This document shows positions 32,554-46,043 of a stretch of DNA of 64,000 nucleotides, piece by piece. The first letter of the stretch is position 1. The number at the start of each line of letters is the position of its first letter. The translations under genes and the position numbers were made by a program. Origin of the DNA: Macrostomum hystrix (Eukaryota; Platyhelminthes; Macrostomidae); assembly GCA_950097015.1 (NCBI GenBank), contig CATNEN010000038.1, forward strand, positions 4,633,001 to 4,697,000. Direction: 5' to 3'. The notes beneath the pieces are model-generated. The model was not told the DNA's origin, did no database searches, and saw nothing but the letters and a program-made list of their open reading frames with translations.

Positions 32554-35365
32554 CTGGCGAACAGCTCCTTGAGCTCCTGCTCAGAGCACAGCTGGCCCAA
32601 ATTGGTGAAGAACAGTGCCTGCGGCTGCATGCCGTGCGCTGCGGCTGCGGCGGCAGCGGCAGCTGCCGAAACCGGCGTGTGGAAACCGCCTCCTCCGCCG
32701 GCGCCACCACCGCCGCCCCCGCTGCCACCGGCACCGCCGTGACCGCCAGCGCCGCCGCCAGCTGACGAAGCCGCGGCTGCGGCTGCTGCGGCAGCTGCTG
32801 CGGCCGCCGCGGCTGCAAACTGATTGCCGCCGTGTTGAGCTGTCGACAGCATCGCCGGCATGAAGGCCTGCGGGATGTTTGTTGCGCCTGAGACCCTACT
32901 TGGCCCGCTAAATTAAGAAGCAGCAGCAGCGGCAGCAGCAGCAGCAGCAGCTCATATAAAAGCGCGAACTCACCGCTCTAAACGGCATCTGCGGCATCGG
33001 CTGCAGCGGGCCAGACTGGAAGATGGCAGCCGGCCCGGCGGCGGCAGCGGCTGCCGCGGCCAAGTCGGCGTAGGAAAACCCCGGGTTGCCCGGCCAGGCC
33101 TCGGAGCCGGGAAGAATGGCGGCCAGCTCGTCTGCAGCGAAGACAACTAAATTCGTTTTTATACATGCGAACTACTCTACTGATAGTGGCAGTGCGAGCT
33201 TTTAAAACATATAGCCAAGATTCAGATACTGAAGAACTGGAGATTCAGATACTGAACAATGAGATTCAGGGATTCGGAAGAAAAGGAGATTCAGATCCTT
33301 AAGAACTAGAAATTTAGATCCTGATTCGTAGTATGAGATGAGGTTGTTAATATAGGATAAGTGGAGCATCTTGTATTCTCAAACAGGTCGCGGTCACTCA
33401 CGGCCGGTAATTGGCATCATGGCCGCGTGGTGACCGCCCAGGCCCTGGTTGAGCTTCGGCTTGGCCACCTTCGTGTTGGTCTTGGCGAATTCAAGGCGCA
33501 GCGTCTGCGGCAGCTCCATGTCAAACTTCACGCCCTGCGCGTTCCCAGGGGAAGCGGAGAAAACTATGTTGGCCTTCAGGTTCTAGTCTTGTTCCTTCAG
33601 GACCTTGAGGAGGTTCTAGTCTTGTTCCTTCAGGACCTTGAGGTGTTCTAGTCTTGTTCCTTCAGGACCTTGAGAGGTTCTAGTCTTGTTCCTTCAGGAC
33701 CTTGAATTAAGGTTCTAGTCTTGTTCCTTCAGGACCTTGAAAGGTTCTAGTCTTGTTCCTTCTTGACCTTGAGAGGTTCTAGTCTTGTTCCTTCAGGACC
33801 TTGAGAGGTTCTAGTCTTGTTCCTTCAGGACCTTGAGAGGTTCTAGTCTTGTTCCTTTAGGACCTTGAGAGGTTCTAGTCTTGTTCCTTCAGGGCCTTGA
33901 AAGGTTCTAGTCTTGTTCCTTCAGGGCCTTGAGAGGTTCTAGTCTTGTTCCTTCAGGACCTTGAGAGGTTCTAGTCTTGTTCCTTCAGGGCCTTGAGAGG
34001 TTCTAGTCTTGTTCCTTCAGGACCTTGAGGAGGTTCTAGTCTTGTTCCTTCAGGACCTTGAGGTGTTCTAGTCTTGTTCCTTCAGGGCTTTGAGGTGTTC
34101 TAGTCTTGTTCCTTCAGGACCTTGAGAGGTTCTAGTCTTGTTCTTTCAGGGCCTTGAAAGGTTCTAGTCTTGTTCCTTCAGGGCCTTGAGGTGTTCTAGT
34201 CCTGTTCCTAAGGGCCTCAGAATCGATATTTTGGTTCCTTGATTGCCGAGGTGCATCCCCCTGACTCACCTGCAGCTCCTGCTTGGCCACTTCGGCATCG
34301 ACGCGACATTTGAATGTGACAAATCCAACTGGCTGAAATTGAAACGTCAAAATAAATATAACAAAACGATAAATTAATATTATTGACTTGATTCAGTTGA
34401 ATACACAATAGCCCGATACTTACACACATCAGCTTCCCAAGCTTCTGGGCAAAGCTTTTAAGTTGAGCATTCTCAAAGCCCTGCAATGGTAAAGTTGGTG
34501 CAATGAATCAAAGTTGCCCGTAAATAACGCAAATTGAAAATTAGACATAAAAGAGGTAATCAAGATTAGGTAGAAGAACTAAACGAGAATTCCCCATAGA
34601 AGCTCTTTTAGACTCACCTTGAAAGCCCTAAACAGCAGGTAGAGCTCCCGCGGCTTCGTGTCCATGGGGAGGCCGCTAACAAACAGGGTTCGCACCTGAT
34701 AGAAAGATAGAAATAATCAAAACGCCAGTTGAAAAAATATTCACAAACTAATTTTTATAAAATCCACAAAACCCTCTTCTGAGTCATGCATGAAATTCAA
34801 GAGGAGTATATTTGTGGATATTTGTTACACTAATCTGATTACCCAGAAATATCGAATAGTAAAACAAAATTAAAGCTTTAATTTAGTTCCATTACAAGGC
34901 AGAACTTGCTGACATCGCGAAGTGTACAAAATTTGTTTAACTGATCTGATTTCTAATAAAATATAATGTACGACAAAAAATGTAAACAAAAAAATTAGTA
35001 AATGCATTTATTTTTTAGAAAATATGCGTAAGTTGCGAGAAGTCTGGATACCTGTTTTACAGCACCTATGAGTATTTATTAGAATTAATTTTACCCGGTA
35101 ATATTGAACAAACTTTCTGACCGAACTGTACTATATTAAAAAACGAAATTTGCTAATTAAACGTGCGTTAGTGTAGCAAAACTGCAAGCTCTTTTCATTT
35201 AAAAAATCAAAGTGACAGTTTATGAGATCTGACAGAGTTGAGGCAAATCTGATTGCGAAATAGTGCTGTTCTTACCTCATCGTCCACGCAGGCATTGACG
35301 CTGTCCATGCTCTGGCTCAGCGCCATGCTGGCCTCGCTGTTCAGAGCTCCCGGTGAAATCATCAT
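32554..35365 (-). CDS. Couch potato/MEC-8/RBPMS-family RNA-binding protein
   Basis: Minus-strand exons 35365-35276, 34695-34618, 34480-34424, 34332-34270, 33534-33402, 33131-32974 and 32867-32554 join in phase to about 297 codons plus a tentative tail (32342-32327). The family binds tandem CAC-containing RNA and controls splicing and transcript fate in muscle, neurons and other tissues. The first RRM carries [26 protein letters not shown] (shown here in two parts: RNP2 LFVSGL at 34-39, then [13 protein letters not shown]), RNP1 VGFVTF at 77-82, and [22 protein letters not shown], all typical. A low-complexity Ala/Gly linker follows, then [20 protein letters not shown], which matches the start of the second RRM found in insect couch potato and nematode MEC-8 but not in vertebrate RBPMS. 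The rest of that RRM is not found before the next gene, so either an exon is missing from the sequence or the second RRM is truncated. All confirmed donors are strong except C|GTGAGT at 33402. Confidence 0.9.
33580..34210. repeat. ~32-bp tandem array in couch potato-like gene intron 4
   Basis: About 20 copies of a 30-33-bp unit with core TCTAGTCTTGTTCCTTCAGG, differing in short spacers (GAGA, GAAA, GAGGA). It lies between the exons encoding the two halves of the first RRM. Confidence 0.94.
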
Positions 35366-36690
35366 TCAGGTGACCGAGTGCTGTTAGTGCGTGAATATCT
35401 GGCCGAGTGTGTCATAGAACTTGATCGATTTTAGTACGGATTCGGTGATTTTTAGAAACAATCTTCTAAATTTTTGTGAAAGCAGTTTTTTAGAATATAG
35501 ATACGCATTGGCAAATTGAAAACGAGTTACGAGTAGTATATAGTATGATTTGTAAGTAGCATTGTAAGCAGATCCAGTGTGTGAGGTTTGGTTGCATTGG
35601 ATGTCTGTGAATACAATCAGGCACTCGTAATGGAACCACAATACAAGACACGGCCTATTCGAAAAAACCTTAAAATCTTCTAAAAATCCCTGTAAATAGG
35701 ATCATTAACAATTGAAAACTCGATAATCAACATCAATAAAACTATAAACTTACCCTGTTTGGTGATTTGAGCACAGTCTCATACAAGAGAAGGCCAAATA
35801 TTCTATGGACAAAAGCCGATAGCTGACGTTTTCTGGTTGCCGCTAGTTGTCTCTGAAAACACCCCCCCGACTTAAATACTGGGTCAACCGGGGGTCTCAG
35901 CGATGCCTGACAACCCCCAGTGTGCTCTGCTCCCCTCCCCAACAGGCGGCAGCTTCCTTACTCAATGTTAAATCATTCATAACACGGCGCGGCCTTCCAA
36001 GATGCAAAGCGAATGTATAGAAAGCTCAATTGTCCTCTCATCTAGAGAAGATGATTAACAATTTGAGTTTATTGCACAGAAGCCGTGAGCTGCAGAGTGA
36101 AAGTGAATTATTCATTAGCACACGAGGCCGAGATAGACAAGACAATCCTAGCTGGAGTTGATCCACGACTCAGCCGAGAACAAGCCCCACTCGACTGAGT
36201 AGAGCAGCATAATAACAGTTGGAGTCTGCCAAAATCGCACTGCAGAACAATAGCAGGTCCATGAAAATCGTGGGACCCACACGGCAGCGCAGCTGAAGCA
36301 ACTGTTTTGTGACCGCGTGCGATTTGTGTGTGTGGCCTGAATAATGCTACAAATTAATTTCAAATTGTTTTACATTTACATGTATAAAGCAGAACTGAGC
36401 GGGACCTACACGACACTTGATTGAGTCTCATTGTGCTTGCCAGTTAAGCTTTATTGCTTGTTTCTGTAGCTGGCTTGTCTCACGCGCTTCAAAACAATTT
36501 TAAATGCAAGCCTCTGTAAGTTCTGTCGGTCGTGCTGTGCTGAGCCAATTTAAATTAATTATTAACTAATGAAGACTTGGGCACTGATTTCAGCCGGCTG
36601 AATTAATTATGAGACCACTGCTCAACAATGCCGTGAGCTGGGATTTGAGTCCAGGATCTGAGCGGGATTAAGGGTGGACAATATGAAACT
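34700..36690. other. Intron 1 and 5' flank of couch potato-like gene
   Basis: 35366-36690 is unique, moderately AT-rich sequence upstream (in gene sense) of the minus-strand start at 35365. Intron 1 (34696-35275) is AT-rich and, unusually for this window, has no tandem array. A 71-codon minus frame at 36148-36363 is Cys- and Trp-rich but has no recognised motif. Confidence 0.4.
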
Positions 36691-36699
36691 TAGAGAATG

Positions 36700-39540
36700 G
36701 AAATTCTGAACGTAGGAGTGGACATTCTGAATATGGAAGAGTGGACATTCTGAATATGGAAGAGTGGACATTCTGAATATGGAAGAGTGGACATTCTGAA
36801 TATGGGAGAGTGGACATTCTGAATATGGGAGAGTGGACATTCCGAATATGGAAGAGTGGACATTCTGAATATGGAAGAGTGGCCATTCTGAATATGGGAG
36901 AGTGGACATTCTGAATATGGAAGAGTGGACATTCTGAATATGGAAGAGTGGACATTCTGAATATGGAAGAGTGGACATTCTGAATATGGAAGAGTGGACA
37001 TTCTGAATATGGAAGAGTGGCCCATTCTGAATATGGGAGAGTGGACATTCTGGAATATGGAAGAGTGGACATTCTGAATATGGGAGAGTGGACATTCTGA
37101 ATATGGAAGAGTGGACATTCTGAATATGGAAGAGTGGCCATTCTGAATATGGGAGAGTGGACATTGAATATGGAAGAGTGGACATTCTGAATATGGAAGA
37201 GTGGACATTCCGAATATGGAAGACGTGGACATTCTGAATATGGAAGAGTGGAACATTGGAACATTCTGAATATGGAAGAGTGGACATTCTGAATATGGAA
37301 GAGTGGACATTCTGAATATGGAAGAGTGGACATTCTGAATATGGAAGAGTGGACATTCTGAATATGGAAGAGTGGACATTCTGAATATGGAAGAGTGGAC
37401 ATTCTGAATATGGAAGAGTGGACATTCTGAATATGGAAGAGTGGACATTCTGAATATGGAAGAGTGGACATTCTGAATATGGAAGAGTGGACATTCTGAA
37501 TATGGAAGAGTGGACATTCTGAATATGGAAGAGTGGACATTCTGAATATGGAAGAGTGGACATTCTGAATATGGAAGAGTGGACATTCTGAATATGGAAG
37601 AGTGGACATTCTGAATATGGAAGAGTGGACATTCTGAATATGGAAGAGTGGACATTCTGAATATGGAAGAGTGGACATTCTGAATATGGAAGAGTGGACA
37701 TTCTGAATATGGAAGAGTGGACATTCTGAATATGGAAGAGTGGACATTCTGAATATGGAAGAGTGGACATTCTGAATATGGAAGAGTGGACATTCTGAAT
37801 ATGGAAGAGTGGACATTCTGAATATGGAAGAGTGGACATTCTGAATATGGAAGAGTGGACATTCTGAATATGGAAGAGTGGACATTCTGAATATGGAAGA
37901 GTGGACATTCTGAATATGGAAGAGTGGACATTCTGAATATGGAAGAGTGGACATTCTGAATATGGAAGAGTGGACATTCTGAATATGGAAGAGTGGACAT
38001 TCTGAATATGGAAGAGTGGACATTCTGAATATGGAAGAGTGGACATTCTGAATATGGAAGAGTGGACATTCTGAATATGGAAGAGTGGACATTCTGAATA
38101 TGGAAGAGTGGACATTCTGAATATGGAAGAGTGGACATTCTGAATATGGAAGAAGTGGACATTCTGAATATGGAAGAGTGGACATTCTGAATATGGAAGA
38201 GTGGACATTCTGAATATGGAAGAGTGGACATTCTGAATATGGAAGAGTGGACATTCTGAATATGGAAGAGTGGACATTCTGAATATGGAAGAGTGGACAA
38301 TTCCTGAATATGGAAGAGTGGACATTCTGAATATGGAAGAGTGGACATTCTGAATATGGAAGAGTGGACATTTCTGAATATGGGAAGAGTGGACATTCTG
38401 AATATGGAAGAGTGGACATTCTGAATATGGAGAGTGGACATTCTGAATATGGAAGAGTGGACATTTCTGAATATGGAAGAGTGGACATTCTGAATATGGA
38501 AGAGTGGACATTCTGAATATGGAAGAGTGGACATTCTGAATATGGAAGAGTGGACAATCCGGAAGTAGGAGAGTGGACATTCTGAATATGGAAGAGTGGA
38601 CATTCTGAATATGGAAGAGTGGACTTTCTGAATATGGAAGAGTGGACATTCTGAATATGGAAGAGTGGACATTCTGAATATGGAGAGGGACATTCTGAAT
38701 ATGGAAGAGTGGACATTCTGAATATGGGAGAGTGGACATTCTGAATATGGAAGAGTGGACATTCTGAATATGGGAGAGTGGACATTCTGAATATGGGAGA
38801 GTGGACATTCTGAATAAGGGAGAGTGGACATTCTGAATATGGGAGAGTGGACATTCTGAATATGGAAGAGTGGACATTCTGAATATGGGAGAGTGGACAT
38901 TCCGAATATGGAAGAGTGGACATTCCGAATATGGAAGAGTGGACATTCTGAATATGGGAGAGTGGACATTCTGAATATGGAAGAGTGGACATTCTGAATA
39001 TGGGAGAGTGGACATTCTGAATATGGAAGAGTGGACATTCTGAATATGGAAGAGTGGACATTCTGAATATGGAAGAGTGGACATTCTGAATATGGAAGAG
39101 TGGACATTCTGAATTTGGAAGAGTGGACATTCTGAATAAGGGAGAGTGGACATTCTGAATATGGAAGAGTGGACATTCTGAATAAGGGAGAGTGGACATT
39201 CTGAATAAGGGAGAGTGGACATTCTGAATATGGAAGAGTGGACATTCTGAATAAGGGAGAGTGGACATTCTGAATATGGAAGAGTTGCCATTCTGAATAT
39301 GGAAGAGTGGACATTCTAAATAAGGAAGAGTGGACATTCTGAATAAGGGAGAGTGGACATTCTGAATAAGGGAGAGTGGACATTCTGAATATGGAAGAGT
39401 GGACATTCTGAATAAGGGAGAGTGGACATTCTGAATAAGGGAGAGTGGAAATTCTGAATATGGAAGAGTGGACATTCTGAATAAGGGAGAGTGGACATTC
39501 TGAATATGGAAGAGTTGCCATTCTGAATATGGGAGTGGAA
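36700..39540. repeat. 23-bp tandem array, 2.8 kb
   Basis: About 123 copies of a 23-bp unit with core GAATATGGAAGAGTGGACAT. Since 23 is coprime with three and the minus strand has no stop in the unit, all three minus frames are open (889, 935 and 985 codons) with the same 23-residue peptide repeat; these are not genes. The 3' third contains GGGAGAG and AAGGGAG subtypes. Single-base indels cluster near 38150-38700. Confidence 0.95.
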
Positions 39541-39894
39541 ATTCCGAAAGACGAGTTCAAAATGAGCATTAAAGTGAGTACTGATAAAATCAAATTAGCA
39601 TAAATGATTTTCCCCCAGCTTAACCAAATGAAATAGGTGAAAATCATAGCACTGGTAAATAAGTAATTGTATACTTTCAGATGGCATGATCAAAACTTCA
39701 TTAGCAATAAAAGTTAAGCACATAATGCCGAATTGGTCAGTGAACAGTTTGTTTTTTTGCGCATAATTTTTGCTAATATGAGGCACAGCAAAATTAGGCA
39801 GAAATCAAATGTTAGAACAAATAATTAGCGAAATAACCCAACTTAAAAAACTAGCAAAACAATTACCGCCAAGCAATAACTTCACAAAATCAAT

Positions 39895-40262
39895 TCATTA
39901 TCCCATACACTGCTCATCAGTGAGTTCATTATCCCATACACTGCTCATCAGTGAGTTCATTATCCCATACACTGCTCATCAGTGAGTTCATTATCCCATA
40001 CACTGCTCATCAGTGAGTTCATTATCCCATACACTGCCCATCAGTGAGTTCATTATCCCATACACTGCTCATCAGTGAGTTCATTATCCCATACACTGCT
40101 CATCAGTGAGTTCATTATCCCATACACTGCTCATCAGTGAGTTCATTATCCCATACACTGCTCATCAGTGAGTTCATTATCCCATACACTGCTCATCAGT
40201 GAGTTCATTATCCCATACACTGCTCATCAGTGAGTTCATTATCCCATACACTGCTCATCAGT
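39895..40262. repeat. 31-bp tandem array
   Basis: About 12 nearly identical copies of a 31-bp unit with core CATCAGTGAGTTCATTATCC. Only one visible substitution (GCCCATC at about 40037), so it is young. It lies between the couch potato-like gene's upstream flank and the 3' end of citrate carrier copy A. Confidence 0.95.
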
Positions 40263-40686
40263 GATTTATATAATTTTGTGACTACGTAAGTCACGAATAT
40301 CAGCAAATGTTAAATTTTTGACAAACTGAAAATATGATAATCCGTTTAAAGCTAATTTTGCTGAAAGACATCACCATATTACTTAATAAACTAAAAAAGG
40401 TTTAAAAAAATATGACTACAAAATAGTTACTGCACTATAGTACAAATGAATTCAAATATACGAATCTAATTAATGGAAAAAATCGTAGTAAAGCTACCTT
40501 GAATTAGCCACAGTTAAACATGAACTCAATCACAGATGGATTGGGTGGAAGCAAGGGGATAAACATACAACTAACACAGGTACTAACTAATGGACTCAAA
40601 ATTCAAATCTGAGTTATATGTACAGACAATGTGATTTCTCTCAACGCCAAATATTTGTCTCTCGCGTTGGGATAATTAATTCGGAT

Positions 40687-43443
40687 TCAATTCCAAATCT
40701 TGTTGAACAGCTCCATGAATGAGTCATAGATCATGAAGGTGATGGCCACGTCAAGACAGACTCGACTCAGACGGGGCACCGTGCCCTTGTAGAACCTGCG
40801 AGAGCGGAGATGAGATGGGGTCAGATGGGGGTCAGTGACGCAGTGGAATGGGGAATATCATAACATGCTTGTTCCCAGGCATCCCATTAGCTGTCTTATA
40901 GAACACTGACTGCTGATCAACTGCCATCCCATACTGATAAACTGCAATCCCATGCTGATAAACTGCAATCCCATACTGATCAACTGCAATCCCATACTGA
41001 TAAACTGCAATCCCATGCTGATAAACTGCAATCCCATACTGATCAACTGCAATCCCATACTGATAAACTGCAATCCCATGCTGATAAACTGCAATCCCAT
41101 ACTGATCAACTGCAATCCCATACTGATAAACTGCAATCCCATGCTGATAAACTGAAATCCCATACTGATCAACTGCAATCCCATACTTATAAACTGCAAT
41201 CCCATACTGACAAACTGCAATCCCATACTGATTAACTGCAATCCCACACTAAAATACTGCAATCCCACACTAAAATACTGCAATCCCACACTAAAATACT
41301 GCAATCCCACACTAAAATACTGCAATCCCACACTAAAATACTGCAATCCCACACTAAAATACTGCAATCCCACACTAAAATACTGCAATCCCACACTAAC
41401 ATACTGCAATCCCACACTAAAATACTGCAATCCCACACTAAAATACTGCAATCCCACACTAAAATACTGCAATCCCACACTAAAATACTGCAATCCCACA
41501 CTAAAATACTGCAATCCCACACTAAAATACTGCAATCCCACACTAAAATACTGAAATCCCACACTAAAATACTGAAATCCCACACTAAAATACTGCAATC
41601 CCACACTAAAATACTGCAATCCCACACTAAAATACTGCAATCCCACACTAAAATACTGCAATCCCACACTAAAATACTGAAATCCCACACTAAAATACTG
41701 AAATCCCACACTAAAATACTGCAATCCCACACTAAAATACTGCAATCCCACACTAAAATACTGCAATCCCACACTAAAATACTGCAATCCCACACTAAAA
41801 TACTGCAATCTCACACTAAAATACTGCAATCCCACACTAAAATACTGCAATCTCACACTAACATACTGCAATCTCACACTAACATACTGCAATCCCACAC
41901 TAAAATACTGCAATCCCACACTAAAATACTGCAATCTCACACTAACATACTGCAATCTCACACTAAAATACTGCAATCCCACACTAAAATACTGCAATCT
42001 CACACTAAAATACTGCAATCCCACACTAAAATACTGCAATCCCATACTAAAATACTGCAATCCCACACTAAAATACTGCAATCCCACATAAAAATACTGC
42101 AATCCCACACTCAAAGACCAGACCCAACAATCAGACAGAGCCAGCAGTCGTTGCACAATGACACTCACGCCAGAGGTCCCTCCTCCTTCCAGATCTTCAC
42201 GAAGCAGTGAGCAGTGTTGCGGTACTTGTGAGCCTGCAGGCCCTGCATCCGGGTCTTCACCACGTCGATTGGCGTGTTGCCAAACACCGAAGCCGCACCC
42301 GCGATGGCGCCGAAGAAGCCAGTCAGCAGCTTCGGGATCGGCCTGCTGTTGTCAGTGTCGCCTCTGTAGGCCCTGTACCAGTCCTTCAGCGACTCCACCA
42401 CAAGGAAGCGGATTGCCTGGTTGGAGCCCTGCTTCATCATCGTTGCCGTCACGCCCTGGTAGCAGCCGCGCAGGCCCTGCTCCCTGACGATCTCGCGAAC
42501 TCCGTGGAAGAAGCCGCGGAACTTTGGATTTGCCGAGTTCTGGTCGTTGATGAACTTCACCTTCACAGTCTCCATGGGCGTCACTGCGAAGATGGCCTCA
42601 CAGATTCCAGCACCGAGGCCGCACATAAACTTGCGACCTGTGCTCAGGTTGCCCTGGGCATCAGCGCTGCGCTTCTTCAGCTCCTCGAATGCTCCGAATC
42701 TGCGGGTTGAGTTCACTGCCTGATCAGAGTCTTGAGCTCACTGCTCAGAATGGTCACCTGACGAGCTAGTCACGCCCTAATTTCTCCTAAATTATTCTTA
42801 AACATCTTATCAATCAATTCACCGAACCCAACTCTAGAGCAACCGACACTACTGTCAACAGTGTGATCAGCGACAGCCCCTCTGACCACACTAAGTTCCT
42901 GAGCACACTAGTCACTCATCTACGGAAACTGCTCAAATATCTCAGTTCCTGAGCACACTAGTCACTCATTTACGGAAACTGCTCAAGTATCTTATTTCCT
43001 GAGCACAGGACACTATTTTCAATAGTATGACCTGCCAGCCACCCACCTTACAGCCGACTTCGGAATGGAGCCATACAGCAGGACACTTAGTCCGCGGTAC
43101 AGACCAAAGAAGCCTCGCTCTCTCACAGTCACCTTCACACAGTCGATCGGTCCTTTGTATCTCTTCTGTGCACCCGTCTTCTCATCCAGCTGCAGCTGTG
43201 TCTTCACATACTCAGTGGGAAATGTGATGCAGATCTCTATGCCACCAGTGATGCCACCTGGTGTGTGAATGATGCAATTCTGTATGTACTCAAGTCACCT
43301 GAATTGAGACTGCCCATCACCAACACAATCTTACCTGCAACAATGCCCTTTAGACTCTGGCTGCTGCTTCCAGAACTGGCCACAGCAGCTGTCATGTGCT
43401 GACTTGGCCTGCCAGCACTGTAAACCAAGCCCCTGTCTGACAT
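40687..43443 (-). CDS. Mitochondrial citrate carrier (SLC25A1 type), copy A
   Basis: Minus-strand exons 43443-43335, 43257-43047, 42699-42169 and 40795-40687 give 319 residues; the human protein has 311. It is an inner-membrane carrier that exchanges citrate/isocitrate for malate and feeds cytosolic acetyl-CoA. Three mitochondrial carrier repeats are visible: [17 protein letters not shown], then [13 protein letters not shown], then [14 protein letters not shown], each with the family P-x-D/E-x-x-K/R form, plus [16 protein letters not shown] and [20 protein letters not shown], which are typical of citrate carriers. The protein differs from copy B at only two positions that I can see (Ala for Gly in the SADAQGN stretch; final residue Asn for Lys). 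Intron 1 is 77 bp, intron 2 347 bp and intron 3 1,373 bp, the last filled by a 21-bp array. Copy A and copy B form the arms of a large inverted repeat. Confidence 0.95.
40910..42115. repeat. Two adjoining 21-bp sub-arrays in citrate carrier A intron 3
   Basis: 40910-41240: about 16 units with core AATCCCATACTGATAAACTG. 41240-42115: about 42 units with core AATCCCACACTAAAATACTG. The two units are related (11 of 21 positions or more). In gene sense each unit contains TTGCAG, and the second type also TTTTAG. Spurious 67-436-codon frames come from these arrays. Confidence 0.95.
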
Positions 43444-46043
43444 TTTCCTTGGCTTTCTATTGAGAAACACTGAAAAAGAATTAAATTGAATGTATGTATA
43501 ATAGGCCTACGCTGCATATTAAACTATGTCTACAGTGCAACCAGCAATGGGTAAACGCTTTTATAAGAATGTTCTCATACAACGAAGTGAGACCAATTTA
43601 GAATTTCTTATTGTTGCATTTCAAATAGGCCTTAAAGCTTTAGTTATGTTAACATTTAATAAAAAATTAAAACAAACTTTAATTTGTTTAGCAAGATATA
43701 CTAGACTTCATTAAACACTGGGAATGTAAACTAGTTAAGGAAGTAAAAATGTGAGCATGCAATTTTTTAAATACAACCATAAATAGCAATATTGAATAAA
43801 TAAAGAAAAGAAAAGAAAAAAATATTTTGATTTCATAGGAATTTTTACAGCTTTCTTTTTTCATCTGCTTTTATGGTAGGCCCACAGATAATATATTAAC
43901 TAAAAAATAGCTATTGGCTATCTGCAAAGCTAATCTGCCTATATTCTAACTAGCTTGTAGCTAAATCTCTATAAATCAATAGTCTAGTTGCCACTTTATG
44001 ATTGTTACTAGCACAGCAACTCTAAAAATATATAAAACTAGTATTCTGGGGAGTGCAAACACATTAAACTCTACTTTAATATAGCCTCTAATAAGGAATC
44101 ATAAAAATAGGGCCTACAACAGTGCCATATGCAACAAAACATTAAAATATCACGTAATATCGTGTGAAAATCATGTACAAATCAATAAAAGCTAAAAGTG
44201 ATTCTCTAAAAAATTTAAGCCTAAGAAAATTGGTAAGGTGTGATAATAAAAATATATTTCTACGAAACGTTTCACTTTAGTCAGTTATCGAGGAGTTTTG
44301 AATTTACGCTATGTATTCAGTACATTATTAAAACAGAAGGGCAAATGTAATAATTTCACAATGTGTACCAAATATTTGAAGCTTTTCAGTGTTTTGTTTT
44401 TCGTAAAAAATGGAAGCTCAGTAAAAAACATAAATGTAGAAAAAAATGGCTGGTCTTGAAGTGATTAATTTAATTTTTTAAATCACAAAAAATCACTCGA
44501 GGTATCTTGTAATTTATTACTAATTTTTAATGGCAGCCCTATTATATGACTTTACTTGTTTTTGGGATTGCTTGGCCTTAGGTTATACTATTATATTGTT
44601 GGCTAGTCTAGTTGTGAGCTACCAGCTAATAATCTAATAATAAAACATTTTGTAAATTGGCATAATGAAGTTCAGCTATTCAAGGAATTTATAAACAAAT
44701 AACTATTGACTTTTTATTTGAATTATGCTTAGGCCTACTACTTACTTTTGCTATTCTTTATAAAAGTTTAAGTTAGGCCTAGCTACTTAGTTTTTTATTC
44801 TTGCCAATATAACTACATACATCAGCTACACAAGCACTTTTTCTGATCAAAGTATATTTTTATCTTAGCTGGCATAGCTACACTGTGCCTAGTTACAACT
44901 TATAATAGCTCTCTTCTCATTGTGCACATGAAAAATTGTATCTAGGACTATAGGTACTATCAGTATAAAGCAGGGGAATTATATATTTACATTAGGTAGG
45001 TGCTGGTCAGTTTATCAACTACTATTTTGTCGAATACCCTGACATAGGTAACTAGTAACTTTAACTTACTAACTACCTAGTAACCAGCAACCTTACCTAG
45101 GATCTACTTAATATAGTATAACAGCAACCACATTGTTTATTGCATTTAATTATTTTAATAATTTTCAATATTTTTCAGCAAAGGTAGCGACAATATGATA
45201 TAGGAAGATAAAAAACAATTCAAGTCAGTTTCTAAAAAGTTTTATTTAAAACAGGTGGCTCTGCACTCAAGTTAGTAGCTATGCGCCTAGGCCTACTCAT
45301 TAAAATGGCTCTTAAACAGGGCATTATATTAGAAATAACATGCATCACTCTAAATTAGGCTTGGATATAGGCAAAAGTCTAAATCAAACAAAGGCTGTTA
45401 GCCTCGAAAATAAAAATAATTTTAGATGGGCTTTAAGTACTTGCACATCATTTGATGACACTAGACCCATAGCCAACAAGGAGGCAATTCTGCTCATTTC
45501 ACTGACAAAGATACTATATGCATGCACATGTTCACATGGGTGTGTACATCTGCCCTGACTTTCTCATTATCAGGCAGTATATATTTCACTGTGCCTTGGA
45601 TGTTGGCCCTTAAGGGAGTATATTGCACAACAAGCCCCCAAACATGTTAACTGCTCTGCCAATTCTATTAGCAACTCTTGGTGTTTTAGCAATAGCATAG
45701 TTAGCAATTTGGCTGCCAAATTAGAAAAACATCAAAATAAGATTGCATAGTATACTAAGTAACTAAGATATTGCTACTAAATGTATAAAAGCATGGCAAA
45801 TTTAAAAGTATGCTGATGCAGATCTTAAACTTTTATTTTTCATTGATTACGATCACTTTCTTTTATTAAAACAAAATATTTATATAATAGAACTATTTAT
45901 ATAGTAATAAAAAGGCAAAAAATTCCTAGACCTGGCTAACAAATATCTAACCCTAGGCTAGCTATCCTTTTATCTATCATACCCAAATTTTATAATACTG
46001 TGGTTCATTACATAACAAACAGTAGTTACATTATTTGTTCATA
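43444..46043. other. AT-rich spacer between the inverted citrate carrier genes
   Basis: Unique AT-rich DNA with scattered TAGGCCTA palindromes. No exon recognised; short frames (62 codons at 43526 plus, 72 codons at 45340 plus) lack motifs. Because the two carrier genes are divergently transcribed from either side, their promoters must lie in this 3.9-kb spacer. Confidence 0.5.

Noticed and set aside
36148-36363. 71-codon Cys- and Trp-rich minus-strand frame
   Set aside because: No start context or family resemblance; too short to accept alone.
36622-39647. Minus-strand open frames of 889-985 codons
   Set aside because: Translation of the 23-bp array in all three frames; no start context, splice signals or non-repeat domain.
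45340-45558. 72-codon plus-strand frame in the carrier spacer
   Set aside because: Ends in a repetitive Cys/His stretch by chance; no conserved motif.
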